A model generated the notes under the pieces. It had not been told where the DNA came from. It saw nothing but the letters and a program-made list of their open reading frames with translations, and searched no databases. A DNA stretch of 64,000 nucleotides from assembly GCA_023634235.1 (NCBI GenBank), contig JAMKCF010000009.1, forward strand, positions 310,001 to 374,000. The letters are read 5' to 3'. Both the position numbers and the translations under genes were made by a program. The stretch's first letter is position 1. Each line of letters starts with the position of its first letter. The DNA is from Pisaster brevispinus. Lineage: Eukaryota > Echinodermata > Asteroidea > Forcipulatida > Asteriidae. Of this stretch, positions 12,476 to 24,645 are shown in pieces.

Positions 12476-13958
12476 ACACCAGCCATTTGTAAACAAGATG
12501 GATGTTTAGTCAAAAACAACAAGGCTGCCCTTCTTCACCAATTAGAAAATTTACCCGAGTCATCCCCAACGTTGGATCCACCGCAGGAGTCGGTGTGGAT
12601 TATTGATGCTATGGCATTGCTTCAAGGCCTAATACCAAGTAAGATGCCTGCTACCATGGGACAGTTGGCCAAGAAAATCCTGAAGGATGCAGCTTACCAA
12701 GCCAGAAGCACCAGTTCTGATGTTGTCCACTTTGTCACTGACACATATCCCCCTGTTAGCATCAAAGGTGCAGAAAGAAAAAGGCGGGCTGCAAGTGGGT
12801 CCCAGCGGATAAAGATTGCAAACCAGGACCAACCAGTTCCAAAGCAATGGAAGAAATTCTTGGCAAATGGCTTCAACAAGCAACACTTTGCCAAGTTTTT
12901 GTATGAGACGTGGTGTGCTTGTGGTGAGGATGAATTCAAGGGAGTAGATGTATACCTGGCTCATTCTGAAGAATGCCACAAGTTATCTTGTCGTAGCGGT
13001 ACCACTGTCAGTGAAGCAATTCCAGAGCTATACACTACTCAAGAGGAGGCCGACACGAGGATGATGCTACACGCAAAGTACATCAGCAACATGGGTACAA
13101 AGGATATCATCATAAAGAGCCCGGACACCGACGTATTCATCATTGGCATTGGCGTGTCTGCCCAACTTGAGGGTTCCAAGTTGTATTTTCATACTGGAAA
13201 ACAAGATAAGGAGCGAACAATTGATTTGAACGCCATACAGTGTCATCTGGGAGAGGAAATCAGCAATGCCATTGTAGGCCTCCACCCATTTACAGGTTGT
13301 GATTCAGTTAGTGCTATGTATGTATGGACTGGGAAAGACTAAACCCTTTACGCTGGTGTCGAAGACTCCAAAGTTTACCAAGGCATTTCAGGAGCTTGGA
13401 AAAGCATTCACACTTACAGATGACCTGATTTCTACTCTGGAGGAATTTGTTTGCAAGTTATATGGAATGAACGAAATCAGTACGGTTAATGAAGCAAGAT
13501 ATGCTCTGTTTTCAATGGCTACAAGACAAGAAGACATCATGCCCCCAAACAAAGATGCCCTAATGAAACACATCCAGAGGGCCAATTACCAAACCGCTAT
13601 TTGGAGGCACTGCTTAGAGAGCCAGCCAGATGTTCCATCACCAGTTGGGCAAGGTTGGAAATTGGTTGATGGAGGGCTTGGAATAGACTGGATGGATATG
13701 CAACCTGCTCAACAGAGCATCCTTGAACTGACTTCATGCAAGTGCAAAAAGTCCAAATGTAAAGTCACAGAAGCAGATGACCAGTGTTGTGTGTCTTTGA
13801 GTCTTCCCTGCACAGAACTATGTGAGTGCAAGAACTGCAACAACATGGCTGCGCCAGATGAGGAACCAATCATTGAAGAAGAAGAAGAAGAAGCAGAAGT
13901 TAATGAAGGTGACAACTGTGACGATGAGGAGAATTTTGAAGAAGAGGAGTTATTTTAA
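12476..13958 (+). pseudogene. FEN1/PIN-like nuclease domain plus CXC cluster, C-terminal part of the same gene
   Basis: The frame continues from 12476 without a new gene start. Nuclease signatures occur in the order seen in flap endonuclease-like proteins: IIDAMALLQGL, FVTDTYPP followed by a Lys/Arg-rich helix (compare DGKPP in FEN1), EEADTRMMLHA, KSPDTDVFIIG and GCDSVSA. These supply the cluster of Asp/Glu residues expected to bind two metals. At about 13315 a TATG repeat shifts the frame; the second frame resumes with GLGKTKPFTLV, runs through a helical region, and then a cysteine cluster (CKCKKSKCKV, CC, then CECKNCNN) like the CXC/CRC motifs of tesmin/LIN54 proteins. It ends in a Glu/Asp-rich tail. 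Nuclease activity is inferred from residues only. Confidence 0.7.
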
Positions 13959-14752
13959 TGTGTTCAGGTAGGTAGCAAAAACTCATATCCCATAAATAAC
14001 AGTCTTCTTTTTTACAGGAAATAAATAGTTAACACGTAACCATTTTGGGATATGTTCATGGGAGAAGTTTTCTTAAAAAAATTAGTTTTATAATGTGGAA
14101 TATGATAATGTAATGTTTTTGCTGATTGATTTATCACATTTTTGATGCAAGATTTTTGTACATGAAGAAAATGCGAAGTTTTCACAGTATATAATTTGCG
14201 GCAGGAAACAGTCAGTTGATAGGTTTTCTACTTCATAATTTAATATTCTCACCTTAGTAAGAACAGTCAGGTTTTGTGCAAAGCAACCATCTTGAAGCTG
14301 AAAAAACAAAGTTTTTGTTTCACTCGATTTGCCAGCGAAATGTTTACAGTCCATAGTAACTGAACCATGCACATCCAGGCACAAGAGTATGGGAAGTGTA
14401 CTTTAGCATGGCGCTTGTTTTGATCGTGATTCAGGTTTCAAAGCCTGATCCAGTTGACATGGTGATAATCAGATGGTATGTAACACTTCGATAGCGAATA
14501 CTGCAGCATGATAAAACAATGAATATTTATTTTACAAGTTTGCACAATATCTAATATTCTGATAATTTTCTTTACTCTTTTGTCTTTGTATCATAAAGAT
14601 GAGGATGACATCAGAACCAGGTCCTTACAGCTCCCTGCAGACTACAACGTGCAGTATGAGAACCAAGTCTTAACAGCCTCTAGTACCACCAGTGTAATGA
14701 AAGTTGTATGTACAGTTCATCAACCTTGTTTTGATTGATGGATTGCACATAA
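13959..14752. other. Downstream flank of the nuclease-family copy; no clear gene
   Basis: An AATAAA lies at about 14021-14026, a plausible polyadenylation signal for the upstream gene copy. Two exon-like pieces on the plus strand (14432-14473 and 14600-14708) have splice-like edges but incompatible phases, so no gene is called. Confidence 0.35.
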
Positions 14753-15132
14753 TGGCAGGGCTCGAATTTGACACTGGACCACAGGACCCAGGCCAGTGAT
14801 TTTATCCTTGGGCCAGTAAACTCATGACTTGACAAGTCCGGCGGTCTTGTGTTTTTCAATTTAATAATAGCCACTGTGTAGTATCTTTATGAAGAAGAAA
14901 AGATGTTCAAATGTTGACCTTGAGTCTGGTATTTATACAATTCCATTGAGTAACAAAATATACTAACCCAATAGACAAATGAGAAAAATCTACAATTTAC
15001 TTGTCAAACTGTGCAGAAAGCTCTTTCTCATAAAGATTCTGGTCTTGTGAAATAAATTCTGGTCCGGTAAACATTTTGAGCTACAAGCCCTGCGGTCTTG
15101 CGAAATTTTATCCCAAATTTGAGCCCTGCCAT
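14753..15132 (+). mobile_element. MITE, GGCTCGAATTTG family, copy 1 (best preserved)
   Basis: The element starts ATGGCAGGGCTCGAATTTG and ends with its inverted complement CAAATTTGAGCCCTGCCAT, one mismatch in 19. The inside shows a GGCCAGTGATTTTA block, a GTCTTGTGTTTTTCAATT block and a TCTGGTCCGGTAAA block. Related copies lie at 24310-24645, 26836-27465 and, inverted, 46177-46569. Non-coding, about 380 bp. The superfamily is not assignable from the sequence alone. Confidence 0.8.
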
Positions 15133-18100
15133 AACGTCATTGACCGCCATTGTCCATGACAAACAATGGAAAAGTGCGTGCATGTACGCACTCATACATG
15201 TACACGCTGCGCACGACTCTTGGCCAATGATAGCCTTTCACGCATGCACATTTCATCAACGTTGGTGGCCAATAATGCAAGGGGTCTATTGTTAAAGAAG
15301 CAGCACAAAGCACTTGAAGTAGTTTGTATTTTACCTTAACATTGATTGTTTGTAAATGAACTTCCTCATTCAGAATAATTGTTAAATCAATACAGGCTTT
15401 GTGGCAGAAAATTACAAACTTACGATTCTGGGCTTAAAATGCCATTTTCAGGCAAATTTCATGAAATGGCGCACTGTACACCTTCACATTTAATATTTTG
15501 TACAATAAATATGAAGTTAGACCACAACAGTGGTATCATATTCACTGATAAAAACCAATTGCCACATGTATAAGGGGAAACAAACTTGCACCGAAAGCAG
15601 CCTTTTTTAAAGGAATTCTTATTTTTAGATCTTTTGTTTAACCCTAACAAGCCCAAGCTATTTTTGCTCTCCCAGGCCAAGGGGGGGGGGCACATTGTGC
15701 CCCCCCCCCCGGTCCAATTTCTTTATTATTGGTCTGATTGCTATAATTTTGGCCACACATAATAGAGCAACTCATTATATACAAGATGCAAACATTTGAA
15801 TTTCTCAGGGTCACCATAAGGTTGCAATATTTACAATAATACAATGAAATACATAGACAACATTGCCAAATCCTGACATTTACAGTGTTTTTAGGTTTAA
15901 AAAAAACAAATTTTTATGTATGTAAATGGAAAATTTGGTACCATGAAGCAATCATATCCTTTAAGGTTCCAAATGATCTAAAAGTATTTAAAAAAAACTT
16001 TTGAAGGTCCTAGGTTGCCATTTTGTATTCAAATTCCCATTGAAGATACCCTCATTTCATTGGCTTATAAATATGTAATATAACTGATATATGATTTAAT
16101 AGCTGTATAAATGTGTTTACTGATTTGAGTTGTAAATTAATTATAATGTACTCAATAATAATTGACATCAATTTCGAAGCAAAATTGGACCTAAAAAAAC
16201 AAAAAAATTTTTTAACAATATTTTTAAATATTGTTATTGTTTTGGCGCCATTTTTCATGAAAAAACAAAGAAAAACAAAATATTTTTTTAAAGTGGTATT
16301 TCAAGAATAAAACATAATATTTATGTGACTCCTGAAAATAAAACACTAAAATCAGCCTCAGTAATTACATTTTAAACTTGTTCATATATAGAAAAAAATC
16401 AAACAATTATTGGTTGCCATGGCAACAAGAATTGACGAATGTATTCAAATTTCATTTAAAAATGTTCGGTATAATGTTTTAGGAAAAGTCACAAAATTTT
16501 GTTTGAATCAAACATAAACTGTAGATGTGGAAAACAAAAATGTGGTGGTAGGGGGGAGGGGCATAATGTCCCCCCCCCCAAAGGTTAAGGCGCCATTTTT
16601 TTCGAAAGTGCTCCACTTCTGGAGGTGGGAACTATCAGGATTTTGATAAGACACTCAATACCCACATTTTCAGCCATATTTTAGGTAGTCACAATGAGGA
16701 GACTACAAAAACCAGTTTAGGAAGCTATTTTGACCCCATGCCCTACAGTCTATATAGAATGTATGCTGTACAAGGTGCATTGGGTCTGTGTCTAGACTGA
16801 ATGCCTTATGTATTTGTACACTACCATGGAGCCAGACTTTACTTATCCTTTGATCTATCCTTTTGTATCAAACTATAAATGGATGATTTTACACTTTTTC
16901 ATTCAGCAGGATTTTTTTTTCAGACTTGGAAGGAATTTTCATGTTTTTTTAATGTGAAATCTGCAAAACGTTGCATGCCAGCTCTTCAGAGCAGATATCT
17001 TCTTCCTACTCAATTAAGATCTACATAAATCTCACTTGCAGACACATGCGCACACACAAAACAGTGTACATCAATACAGACCAATTAAAAAGATGAAAAC
17101 AAAAATACCAAGGTGTGAATGGAATCTCTTGAGAGTTTTGCAAGGTTGTTGGTTGAAATGTTATGTCTCCACTACACACAAATTTCACAAAACATTTTCT
17201 GTAACACCAATCCAATACATTGTGAACTAGTACCACCGCGCGTTTACATCATCACACCTTCCCAATATAATAAGTTTGAATTAGAAAACAAATAAGGAGA
17301 AAGAATTGTATAAAACTATCCCCTCAAACATTCCCTTTGATAGTTCACCAACTGTTGGTAACTTGGTATTTTACAACTTATTGTGCATATACATGTATCT
17401 ATACAAGGTCGACTACCCCCAAGGTATTATTAGCCAAATTTGGTAAAAGGGTGTCCAAATTTGCTGGAAATTTAAAAACTGGGTGTCCAAATTGTTCACT
17501 TACAATACATTTACATACTAAATGACGGATACAACCGGGTGTCCCAATTTAAAACAGGGTGTCCAAAAGACACCCAGACACCCCTCTGGTTAACACTATG
17601 GCTACCCCTATACAGTGTCTCCTATGTCAAATTTGGATAGAGGTTTGGGAGGCAGCTGGCCGAGTTGCTGATTTTATTTATGACAATACCAATGCCCCGC
17701 CTCGACGCAAAATTGGTCACAAAGGGGAAACAAACGAATGGGCGATCCAATTGGTGACAAGAATAACTCAAAAATGAAAAATGAAAGCCCATTTTATTGA
17801 AATGGCAGGGTTTGTGTGTAGCATCAGTTTTGATACATGTAAGAAAAGCATTTTAAATTTACTATTAAGAAAAAAACTCAAAGATTTTATTCAACAAGGT
17901 AAAAGCAAAATTTGCAATTCAAATATTGAAATGTGCCCACGTTTTGTACAATTGGAATTCTTGTCATGAACTCATTAAGTTGCAAGCAATCGTTATTTTG
18001 AATGATCATCTGACTAGTTGAGTTTAACTGTAGCGATCACTCAATAGCATGGCAATGTTGATTGTTATATTTTTACAGGGATTGATGGAGGGGATCATCG

Positions 18101-18143
18101 ATGCACAATGGACAAATCTCTCCAAATGCCACAAATGAACCTT
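15133..18143. other. No gene seen; homopolymer-rich intergenic DNA
   Basis: Notable only for G and C runs (15680-15711 has a G run, CACATTGTG, then a C run; 16551-16580 has a similar G-then-C arrangement) and AT-rich DNA near 16180-16300. The motif GGGTGTCCAAATT occurs repeatedly at 17445-17580. No supportable exon on either strand. Confidence 0.45.
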
Positions 18144-18578
18144 TTAAAGGTAGGGTCATAGATTGGTAAATACAAAATTAATGACCATAAAAGTTTAAAT
18201 CGTGAGAAACACTGCAGCTTACGATAGAATAAACTGTCTTGGGAAAGGATTCCCTTCAAAGTAATATGGTTTGGATCATTTTTCACCCAAACAAATTTGA
18301 ATTCTGAGAAACGATTCAGGCACAAACCGCTTCTCAGATTCCTGAGGTTGGTGTCCGTTCACGAGTGCTGCAGCCAGACATGCGGTTGGTACCCGCCTAC
18401 ACCTCACTTATTCACCTCGCTAACTGTGGATGGATTTGACATTCTCTCAGCAAGTAGACACCGTCTTCACCTGAACATTTCACACGTGACTTTTACTGTA
18501 TCTCTCGTTATAATTTTGTCTTTAAATAAGCAATATATGTTAACAAAAACCAATCTATGACCCTACCTAACCCTTTAA
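18144..18578. mobile_element. TTAA-flanked MITE (piggyBac-like ends)
   Basis: The body 18148-18574 is bounded by TTAA on both sides (18144-18147 and 18575-18578). The left end reads AGGTAGGGTCATAGATTGGT and the right end carries its complement ACCAATCTATGACCCTACCT plus six extra terminal bases. TTAA target duplications are the mark of piggyBac transposons; at about 430 bp with no transposase it is non-autonomous. Confidence 0.7.
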
Positions 18579-21500
18579 ATATTTGTCACTTGTGTGACAA
18601 ATGTTCCCAGATAGGCAAATGCATGTAATTCTGTCTACAATACAACTGTAGCAAGATAGACACCCCTTGAATGCATCGGAGGTAATGTAACAGTGACACA
18701 GACATGTACACAGTAAGTATTATGTCCAAAAAAAAAGTTGGTGCATTTCCAGAGTTCCTCCCACTCCAAAAGGTTTCAAGTGCAAGACCACGTTCCCACA
18801 AGCCAAACGATCAATGAATACTGGCAGTTACTTCCCAATTTACTCAGGGAAAAAACAACAGTCCCCAGCAGAATCCAATGACTGACCTCTTTGTTAATTT
18901 ACTCTGCTATTCAGTGGAACATCAGGCCTAGAGTGTAATATGGCCCAGGGTAAGTCTGTAATTTACCGCCTCATGCCTAAGTACTGCATACACGTACAAT
19001 GTACATCGTGTGTTCGCACAAATACACTGAATGGCAGATCTGTAAAGGAAAGACTCCCAAGAGTCAAGAGAAGTGGTTTGAAGAAAGGGTACATTTGTGT
19101 GTTAACCTAAATGCACTACTACAAGGAAGATCAGGGAGAAAAACAAACTCTTAGGAAATGCCCATCAAAAGTGCCTTTACTCTTAAAGAATCGTAGAGAA
19201 AATAAGGTGGTTTTTGTAAACTGATTTTTACACAATGTATAAAAGATTTGCAGTTTTGTCCCCAAAGCATGAGCACAGTGACAAGCACTGCATAGCAGAT
19301 TCACGAACCACTGTGGAATGATGGTTTTCGCCATGGTCTCATGATGTTGATTCTTGAGCCTTCGAGATTGAAACGGTGAAGGCTTCCAAAAGTCAAGTAC
19401 TAGCAAACCTTCTCTTATGTACATGAGAAAACTGAACACTGGGAGTGCTACAGCAGTGTACAATGTCCAATTATCAGGTCGGGGATGTTCATACATAGAT
19501 AAAGACAATACAGAGCCACTGTGTGCATATCATTTTACATTCATTAATACAAAGGAGTGCTGTAAATGACACCTGCGTTTAACAAATTGTTGCCCAGTAT
19601 CCTTTTCCCCACTACTGGTTTTGAATGTCACTCTCCCTTTAGTGTAACAAGGGAACCCAAGGCCAACATTTGTATTGACAGTTTACCTGTACAGTAAACA
19701 ACCCAGCAACCAACATAACCGCATACATATCAACCAGGGGCTATTATCCTGTTCTCTAGGGGCAATCTATTCACGGGTACTGGCACACACACCACACAAC
19801 GTAACACATACATGTACTTACAGGTGTATTATGTGGACATTACTTAAATTGATTCAATGGCTTGGCTTGACCTCTGTTTGTCTAGTGGCTACACACTGCA
19901 CAGATCAATGCCAGATTAGTGATCCATTTAACTGTCCATGCATTCAGAGTGTTTGATAATGAAGCCCTTGAGGACCAGGAGTAATATTCACAACGGCCGC
20001 AGCAGAGCGTGGGTCGGCACTCTAAACATAGAAATTGCACAGTGAAAAAAAGAGAGAAATCACCTGTACTGTGCTCGCTACATTTACAGCTTGGATATCA
20101 TCTTGCACTGCGAGGTACTTGTGTCAATTTACTGTGAGGGGCTATAAAATTTCTCAAAAATTCATAAGTACTGAGCAATGCATTCAAGATCAATGGCAAT
20201 TGCCACAGTAAAAAAAAAAGCTGTCTTGTTTTATCGTAGCGGAGAGGGGAAAGTGCTTTGGCAATCGCTGATATATTGAGACACTTTTGATTGATATCTA
20301 TGATGTAGCGGTTCAACTTTTATTATGCTGAAACTTATCCCCATCAGGTGTCTTCTCGACACCGTGCTAAATGCATCAAAATGCAACACAGTTGAAATGA
20401 AAACCCCGCTAAAACGCGGCAAAATGGAGGATTATGTTGCATTGTGAAGTGAACTGATTTACGCCAGGCTTGGGACTGGGCACTTACACTGCTAAACGCA
20501 CCAATATATTGAAGTTTGCTTGGCACTGGGAGTAACAGGATTTGAGCTGCAAGCTATTTGTGACAAAATACAGCAGCTTTTACCAGTTGGCGCTTTATGT
20601 TGTATTTGGCGCGGCGGGCACAGGGTGCCAAACAAAGTTTTGAAAGGGAACTCATTCCAACCATCAATTTATATAAAGAAAAAAAATCATGCCATAAAAA
20701 CGCTTTTTAATTGTTTTTGACGTGTGTTTTTTCTGTCCCACGTTTTCTTCCCGTTTTGTGTGAATAATTTTGCCTGTCGAGTTCAGACATGACTGTCACG
20801 CAAGTGATCCTACAGAGTTTTAGACAGATCACTGGATTCAATTTGTACGGGCGTAGCTTTACAAATTAATCCAAAATTTAATTACAAAATTCTAATGTGG
20901 AATGTTTAGGGTTTGTGAGCATTTAATTTTGGGATAACCTTCTGTTTCAACTTCTGATAAACCATGATTGAGCATGTACTCAAAATTAATTTGAGATTTG
21001 AATGTACATTGCATTTTAAGGAATAAAAATGCTGCTCACAAGCAATTAAAACAAATTTACCTACACGCATTTTACTAAAACTGAAAATGGCCGCGGAGCA
21101 AGCCTCTACACTGCCCAAATACTTTTTCAGTGTTGTCATATTTACAATTATTTTACAGTGAATGTGAAAAGATGACACAAAATCTCAGTGAAAGATTTTC
21201 CAAAGTTACTGCACATAAAAAAAAGGTGAATTATTTGCCACAAAAATAATGTTGCCATCATTAAAACCCTCCACATGTACAATGTATACTCCCTAGGCTC
21301 ACTTGCCTCCAGGTGACCCCAATCCTCCTCTTCTCCTGTCTCACTTCATACCAACATGTTTAGACATGGATAAAATTAGAATGCCTGACCCAGTGATTAG
21401 CCAAGCGTCTACAGTGGCATAACTAAGGGCCCCTCCCCCCCCCCCAGCACAGCTATTAATCTTGATCTTTGGGATTGGACATTTCCAGAGTTTTAATGTG

Positions 21501-21869
21501 ATAACTTTGATGTTTTTAAAACTATGTTTCCATTTACACGCAGACAATGTACGTGTTTTTACACTAAAGCCAGATTATCTCATAGAAAATAATAAGTTAC
21601 ATTAAAAAGGTGCTGAAAAGGGGTGTTTTTAATAAAAAGGCAAACGGAAACTTGGCCAGAAGTGTCCCCTAGAATAAATGGTGCACCCGTTTGTGCCCCC
21701 CCCCCTTAAAATTTTACTCTATTATACAGTGCTGAGTGTCTATCATGCATTAAAAAACCCTTACTCTCTAGGCCCACTTGCCTACAAGTTCAGGTGACCT
21801 CAATCCTCCAATATCCTCCTCTCATATGTCACTTTATGCCACCATGTTTGGACTACAACCTCATCAACA
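18579..21869. other. No gene seen
   Basis: Unique-looking AT-rich DNA. Open frames on both strands lack domains and splice support. A C run lies at about 21435. Confidence 0.45.
21290..21850 (+). repeat. Direct duplication about 480 bp apart
   Basis: Blocks around 21290-21355 and 21765-21847 match in order: CTCCCTAGGC or CTCTCTAGGC, CACTTGCCT, AGGTGAC, TCAATCCTCC-like text, TCACTT and CCAACATGTTT or CCACCATGTTT. The phrase GAATGCCTGACCCA also recurs (about 21379 and 22153). Diverged segmental duplication. Confidence 0.55.
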
Positions 21870-22144
21870 CTAGACAAAATTCCCAGGAAATGTCTTTGAC
21901 CTGTTCACATTGCTAACCCATGCAAACTCCTGGGAAACACCAACTTCCCGGGAAATAGCAACCCCAGCTTGGGAGTAGGGTTAAGCCAGACAACCTGGGG
22001 TTAGCATGCCGAGTGTTCATTTTCCCCATGCAGAAATTGCAGGAGTATGAAGTGAACATAGGGTAGCGGTGGGGTTAAATTCCCCAGGAATTTCTTGGGG
22101 TTTTGTATCCAGGTAATGGGCTTGGTAGTGTGAAAAGGGCTTTA
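21870..22144. mobile_element. MITE, AAGCCC-CACAC family, copy 1
   Basis: Matches 48915-49170 in order: AATTCCCAGGAAA, a TGACCTGTTCACA block, a CCTGGGA block, TTCCCGGGAAATAGC, a TGAACATAGGGT or TGGACATGGGGT block, GGGGTTAAATTCCCCAGG and a terminal AAAGGGCTT. The family has AAGCCC...CACAC / GTGTG...GGGCTT ends. Non-coding. Confidence 0.65.
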
Positions 22145-24309
22145 GATGATTGGAATGCCTGACCCACCCTGCTCAACTTTTGTTGTTGTTGACGACCTAC
22201 AATCCTCAGTCCTTCTGAATTAATAATTTTAGCAAAGAGGATACACATAACATGTATAGCAGGACTTGGGAGGGGGTAAGGGTTAACTGAGACAAAAATT
22301 TACCATGCTTTTATCAAGTACGATCAACTGTTACACTACTTCAAGTTCCTTCTAAAAGACCTAACAGACAATTAGTCATACCAAGAATCTGACAAAATAT
22401 TGGCAGCGATGCAAAAAACAGTGACATTTTGTGGGAGGCCATGACAAGTTCTCTCAGATTGAGTTTTTGTAAAGTGCAAATGAGAGAGGAAGAAAATGTC
22501 AAAGCTGTCAAGTTTGTTTCACTTTGGCAAAATGCTGTCACAGACGTGTCACAACCTTTACTATCATAGAGAGAGTCTATCCAAATAACACTGTCATCAA
22601 AACTGTCATTTTTTTGCAATAAACCTCAAGCATGCTTGCTGCATGAGAAACATAAAACAAGTAATTTGGGAAAGCTCAAAGTTATTTGTACAGTATTGCT
22701 CCAGCCTAAAACAACCTGAAGCAGACTTTAAAATGTCTGTTCACAGAAGGTTGTCATTTAAAACAATTAAATCAACAAACAAACAAACCAGCCTGGAATT
22801 TCAGCTTTAAGAGGGCAAGGCCATAAGAATTTTCCAAAGGGCGCTTTCATAAGAAATCTTCAAATCTGTGAGGAACATTTGAAGGGGCACCAAGGCCAAG
22901 ACCAAGAGCAACAGAGGCCATGGTTTTCGTGGCCTCTGTGTGCAGTAATTCTATATCTCATCAACTTCAGACCTTTAAAATAAATGATTTGCAATAGGTA
23001 AGGCCAAACAAAGTAAATGTTCTGTTTCCTGTTACCCGACCGACCCTAAATTTATGCCGCGACCCTAAACTTTTTATTCGGCTTGAACATATTTGTTGTT
23101 ATTTTTTTATTAAAAAAATATAAAAATCAACAAAAAAATGTGTTGTACCATCGACAAAATATCTGATATTGACCAACTTAACATGTTTTAAACAAAATTG
23201 AAATAAAAACCAGAACACATCAAGACAAATTTACTGATATTTGTGATTTGCATCTCTTTTTTCCGATCCACTGCCATCGTCCAGTTCCCATGTTTGGCCT
23301 AGGGAGTTAATTTCCAAAATTAATGAATACACAACAAGCCATGTTTGAAGAAAAGATTATAAACTATAAGACTAATCTACAGAATTTGACATCAGACTGG
23401 GTGCGTACATTCTCTAATATTTTTCAATATCCAATATCGACAGCTTAGCTATGTACAGGTATTTGTTGCATTGGTTTTAATGTGCACCTGTAATGGTGAA
23501 TTCTCATGTGTACAAGGAAAATAACTACCAAGAATTGTAACGATCATTCTAAATTGGTCATCTGTGCTCTCAAGCCTTTCACAAAGCTTTTAATCTGAGT
23601 GAACTAGAGCATGTACATGTAGGTTTCATCTTTATACTGAAGATAAAACCTGTCACATGCAGAACACTAATAATGCTTCACCAGAACCTAGCAGTCACAG
23701 ACATGACTGTAAAAACTAAAAATGGATTTGAAGTGCCTTGCATAATAGAATCATAAAATGCACATATGTAGAGTTTATACTATGTACGCAACTGTGTCGC
23801 CATTGAGCTGCCGTGGATAAGTGAACCTTTCACAAATTCAATGTGTTTTAACCTAATTACATTTTAATTGACCTCTGAATCACTTGACCAGTGCTGGATA
23901 AAGAAAAAAAAAACCGAATGGGTTTTCATGCTACGGGAAATTGGATAACTGTGCCACTCAGCATGTATGTGGTTTCACTCCCCGAAACCCAAGTTACACA
24001 TCTGCGCCTCTGGTCTGCATGGCTCGGGTTTTCATGAGTGTACACTCCTTACAATATACAGTTGTATGATGGTGTTAGGTTGTTCCTACCATGTCCCTAT
24101 ATAGTGCAACTTGATAATGACAAGGACATGAAAATGATGCACTTTAACTGAACTTACACCAAGTTTTAGGGGAAACATTGGCCCTCAGCATGCCAAACCT
24201 CTACTGCTCTACAAATGGAATGCCTCCATACAATGTTTCTTTTCTTCTCAATACTGTACACCAATCACAAGAAGCATGTTATGGGGTGAGGTAAACCCAC
24301 CAACTACCA
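22145..24309. other. No gene seen
   Basis: Holds one dispersed repeat copy (22860-22950, GGGGCACCAAGGCCAAGACC block). No exon supported on either strand. Confidence 0.4.
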
Positions 24310-24645
24310 GGGGTCGAATTTTTTTAAACTGGACCTCAGGCCTGAGGCCAGTGATTTTAGCTTTGGGCCAGCAAACTAGGGATCTGACAAGTCTGACTGT
24401 CTTGTGTTTTTCAATTGAATCATAACACCTCTCTGTGTAATTAACTCAAATTAACAAACCAACTGTGTTCAAATGTTGACTTTGAGTCTGATAAAATAAA
24501 CAGTTTATGTTAAAACCTTTGTTTAACGTTGTTACTCATTAAGAATCTGGTCTTGTAAAATCGATTCTGGATTTCTGGTCCGGTAAAAATTTTTTAGCAA
24601 CGGGTCCTGTGTCTTGTGATATTTTATCCCAAATTCAAGCCCTAC
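24310..24645 (+). mobile_element. MITE, GGCTCGAATTTG family, copy 2
   Basis: Starts GGGGTCGAATTTT and ends AAATTCAAGCCCTAC, with internal blocks GAGGCCAGTGATTTTAG, GTCTTGTGTTTTTCAATT, TTCAAATGTTGACTTTGAG and TCTGGTCCGGTAAA matching copy 1 in order and orientation. Confidence 0.75.

Larger units (their letters stand above)
7877..13958 (+). pseudogene. Multidomain gene copy: Zn motif, conserved core, FEN/PIN-like nuclease, CXC cluster (disrupted)
   Basis: Two exons are visible. Exon 1 is 7877-8234 (donor CAG/GTAAGC); exon 2 starts at 9336 after a pyrimidine tract and TACAG, and the phases match (one base plus two). Exon 2 runs to a stop at 13956-13958. In order it encodes a zinc-binding motif (CIICRKNK, a later LMLC, then YHRSCFRNF), an acidic stretch, a conserved central region, a flap-endonuclease/PIN-like domain and a CXC-type cysteine cluster with an acidic tail. 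The frame is broken near 9557 (a GT repeat), near 10308 (a T run), near 10765, by TAA at 12473-12475, and near 13315 (TATG repeated three times). Apart from these lesions the codons read well, so decay is recent or the breaks are assembly errors. The architecture recalls a multicopy uncharacterised protein family of invertebrates (from memory); I do not know its function. Confidence 0.75.

Noticed and set aside
14432..14708. Two exon-like pieces on the plus strand, the second reading DEDDIRTRSLQLPADYNV
   Set aside because: The edges look like splice sites, but the two pieces cannot be joined in a shared open phase and no neighbour exons were found. The second piece reads like real protein and could be an orphan exon, but it is not enough for a call.
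19131..19508. 125-codon minus-strand open frame
   Set aside because: No recognisable domain, no splice support, and composition similar to surrounding non-coding DNA.
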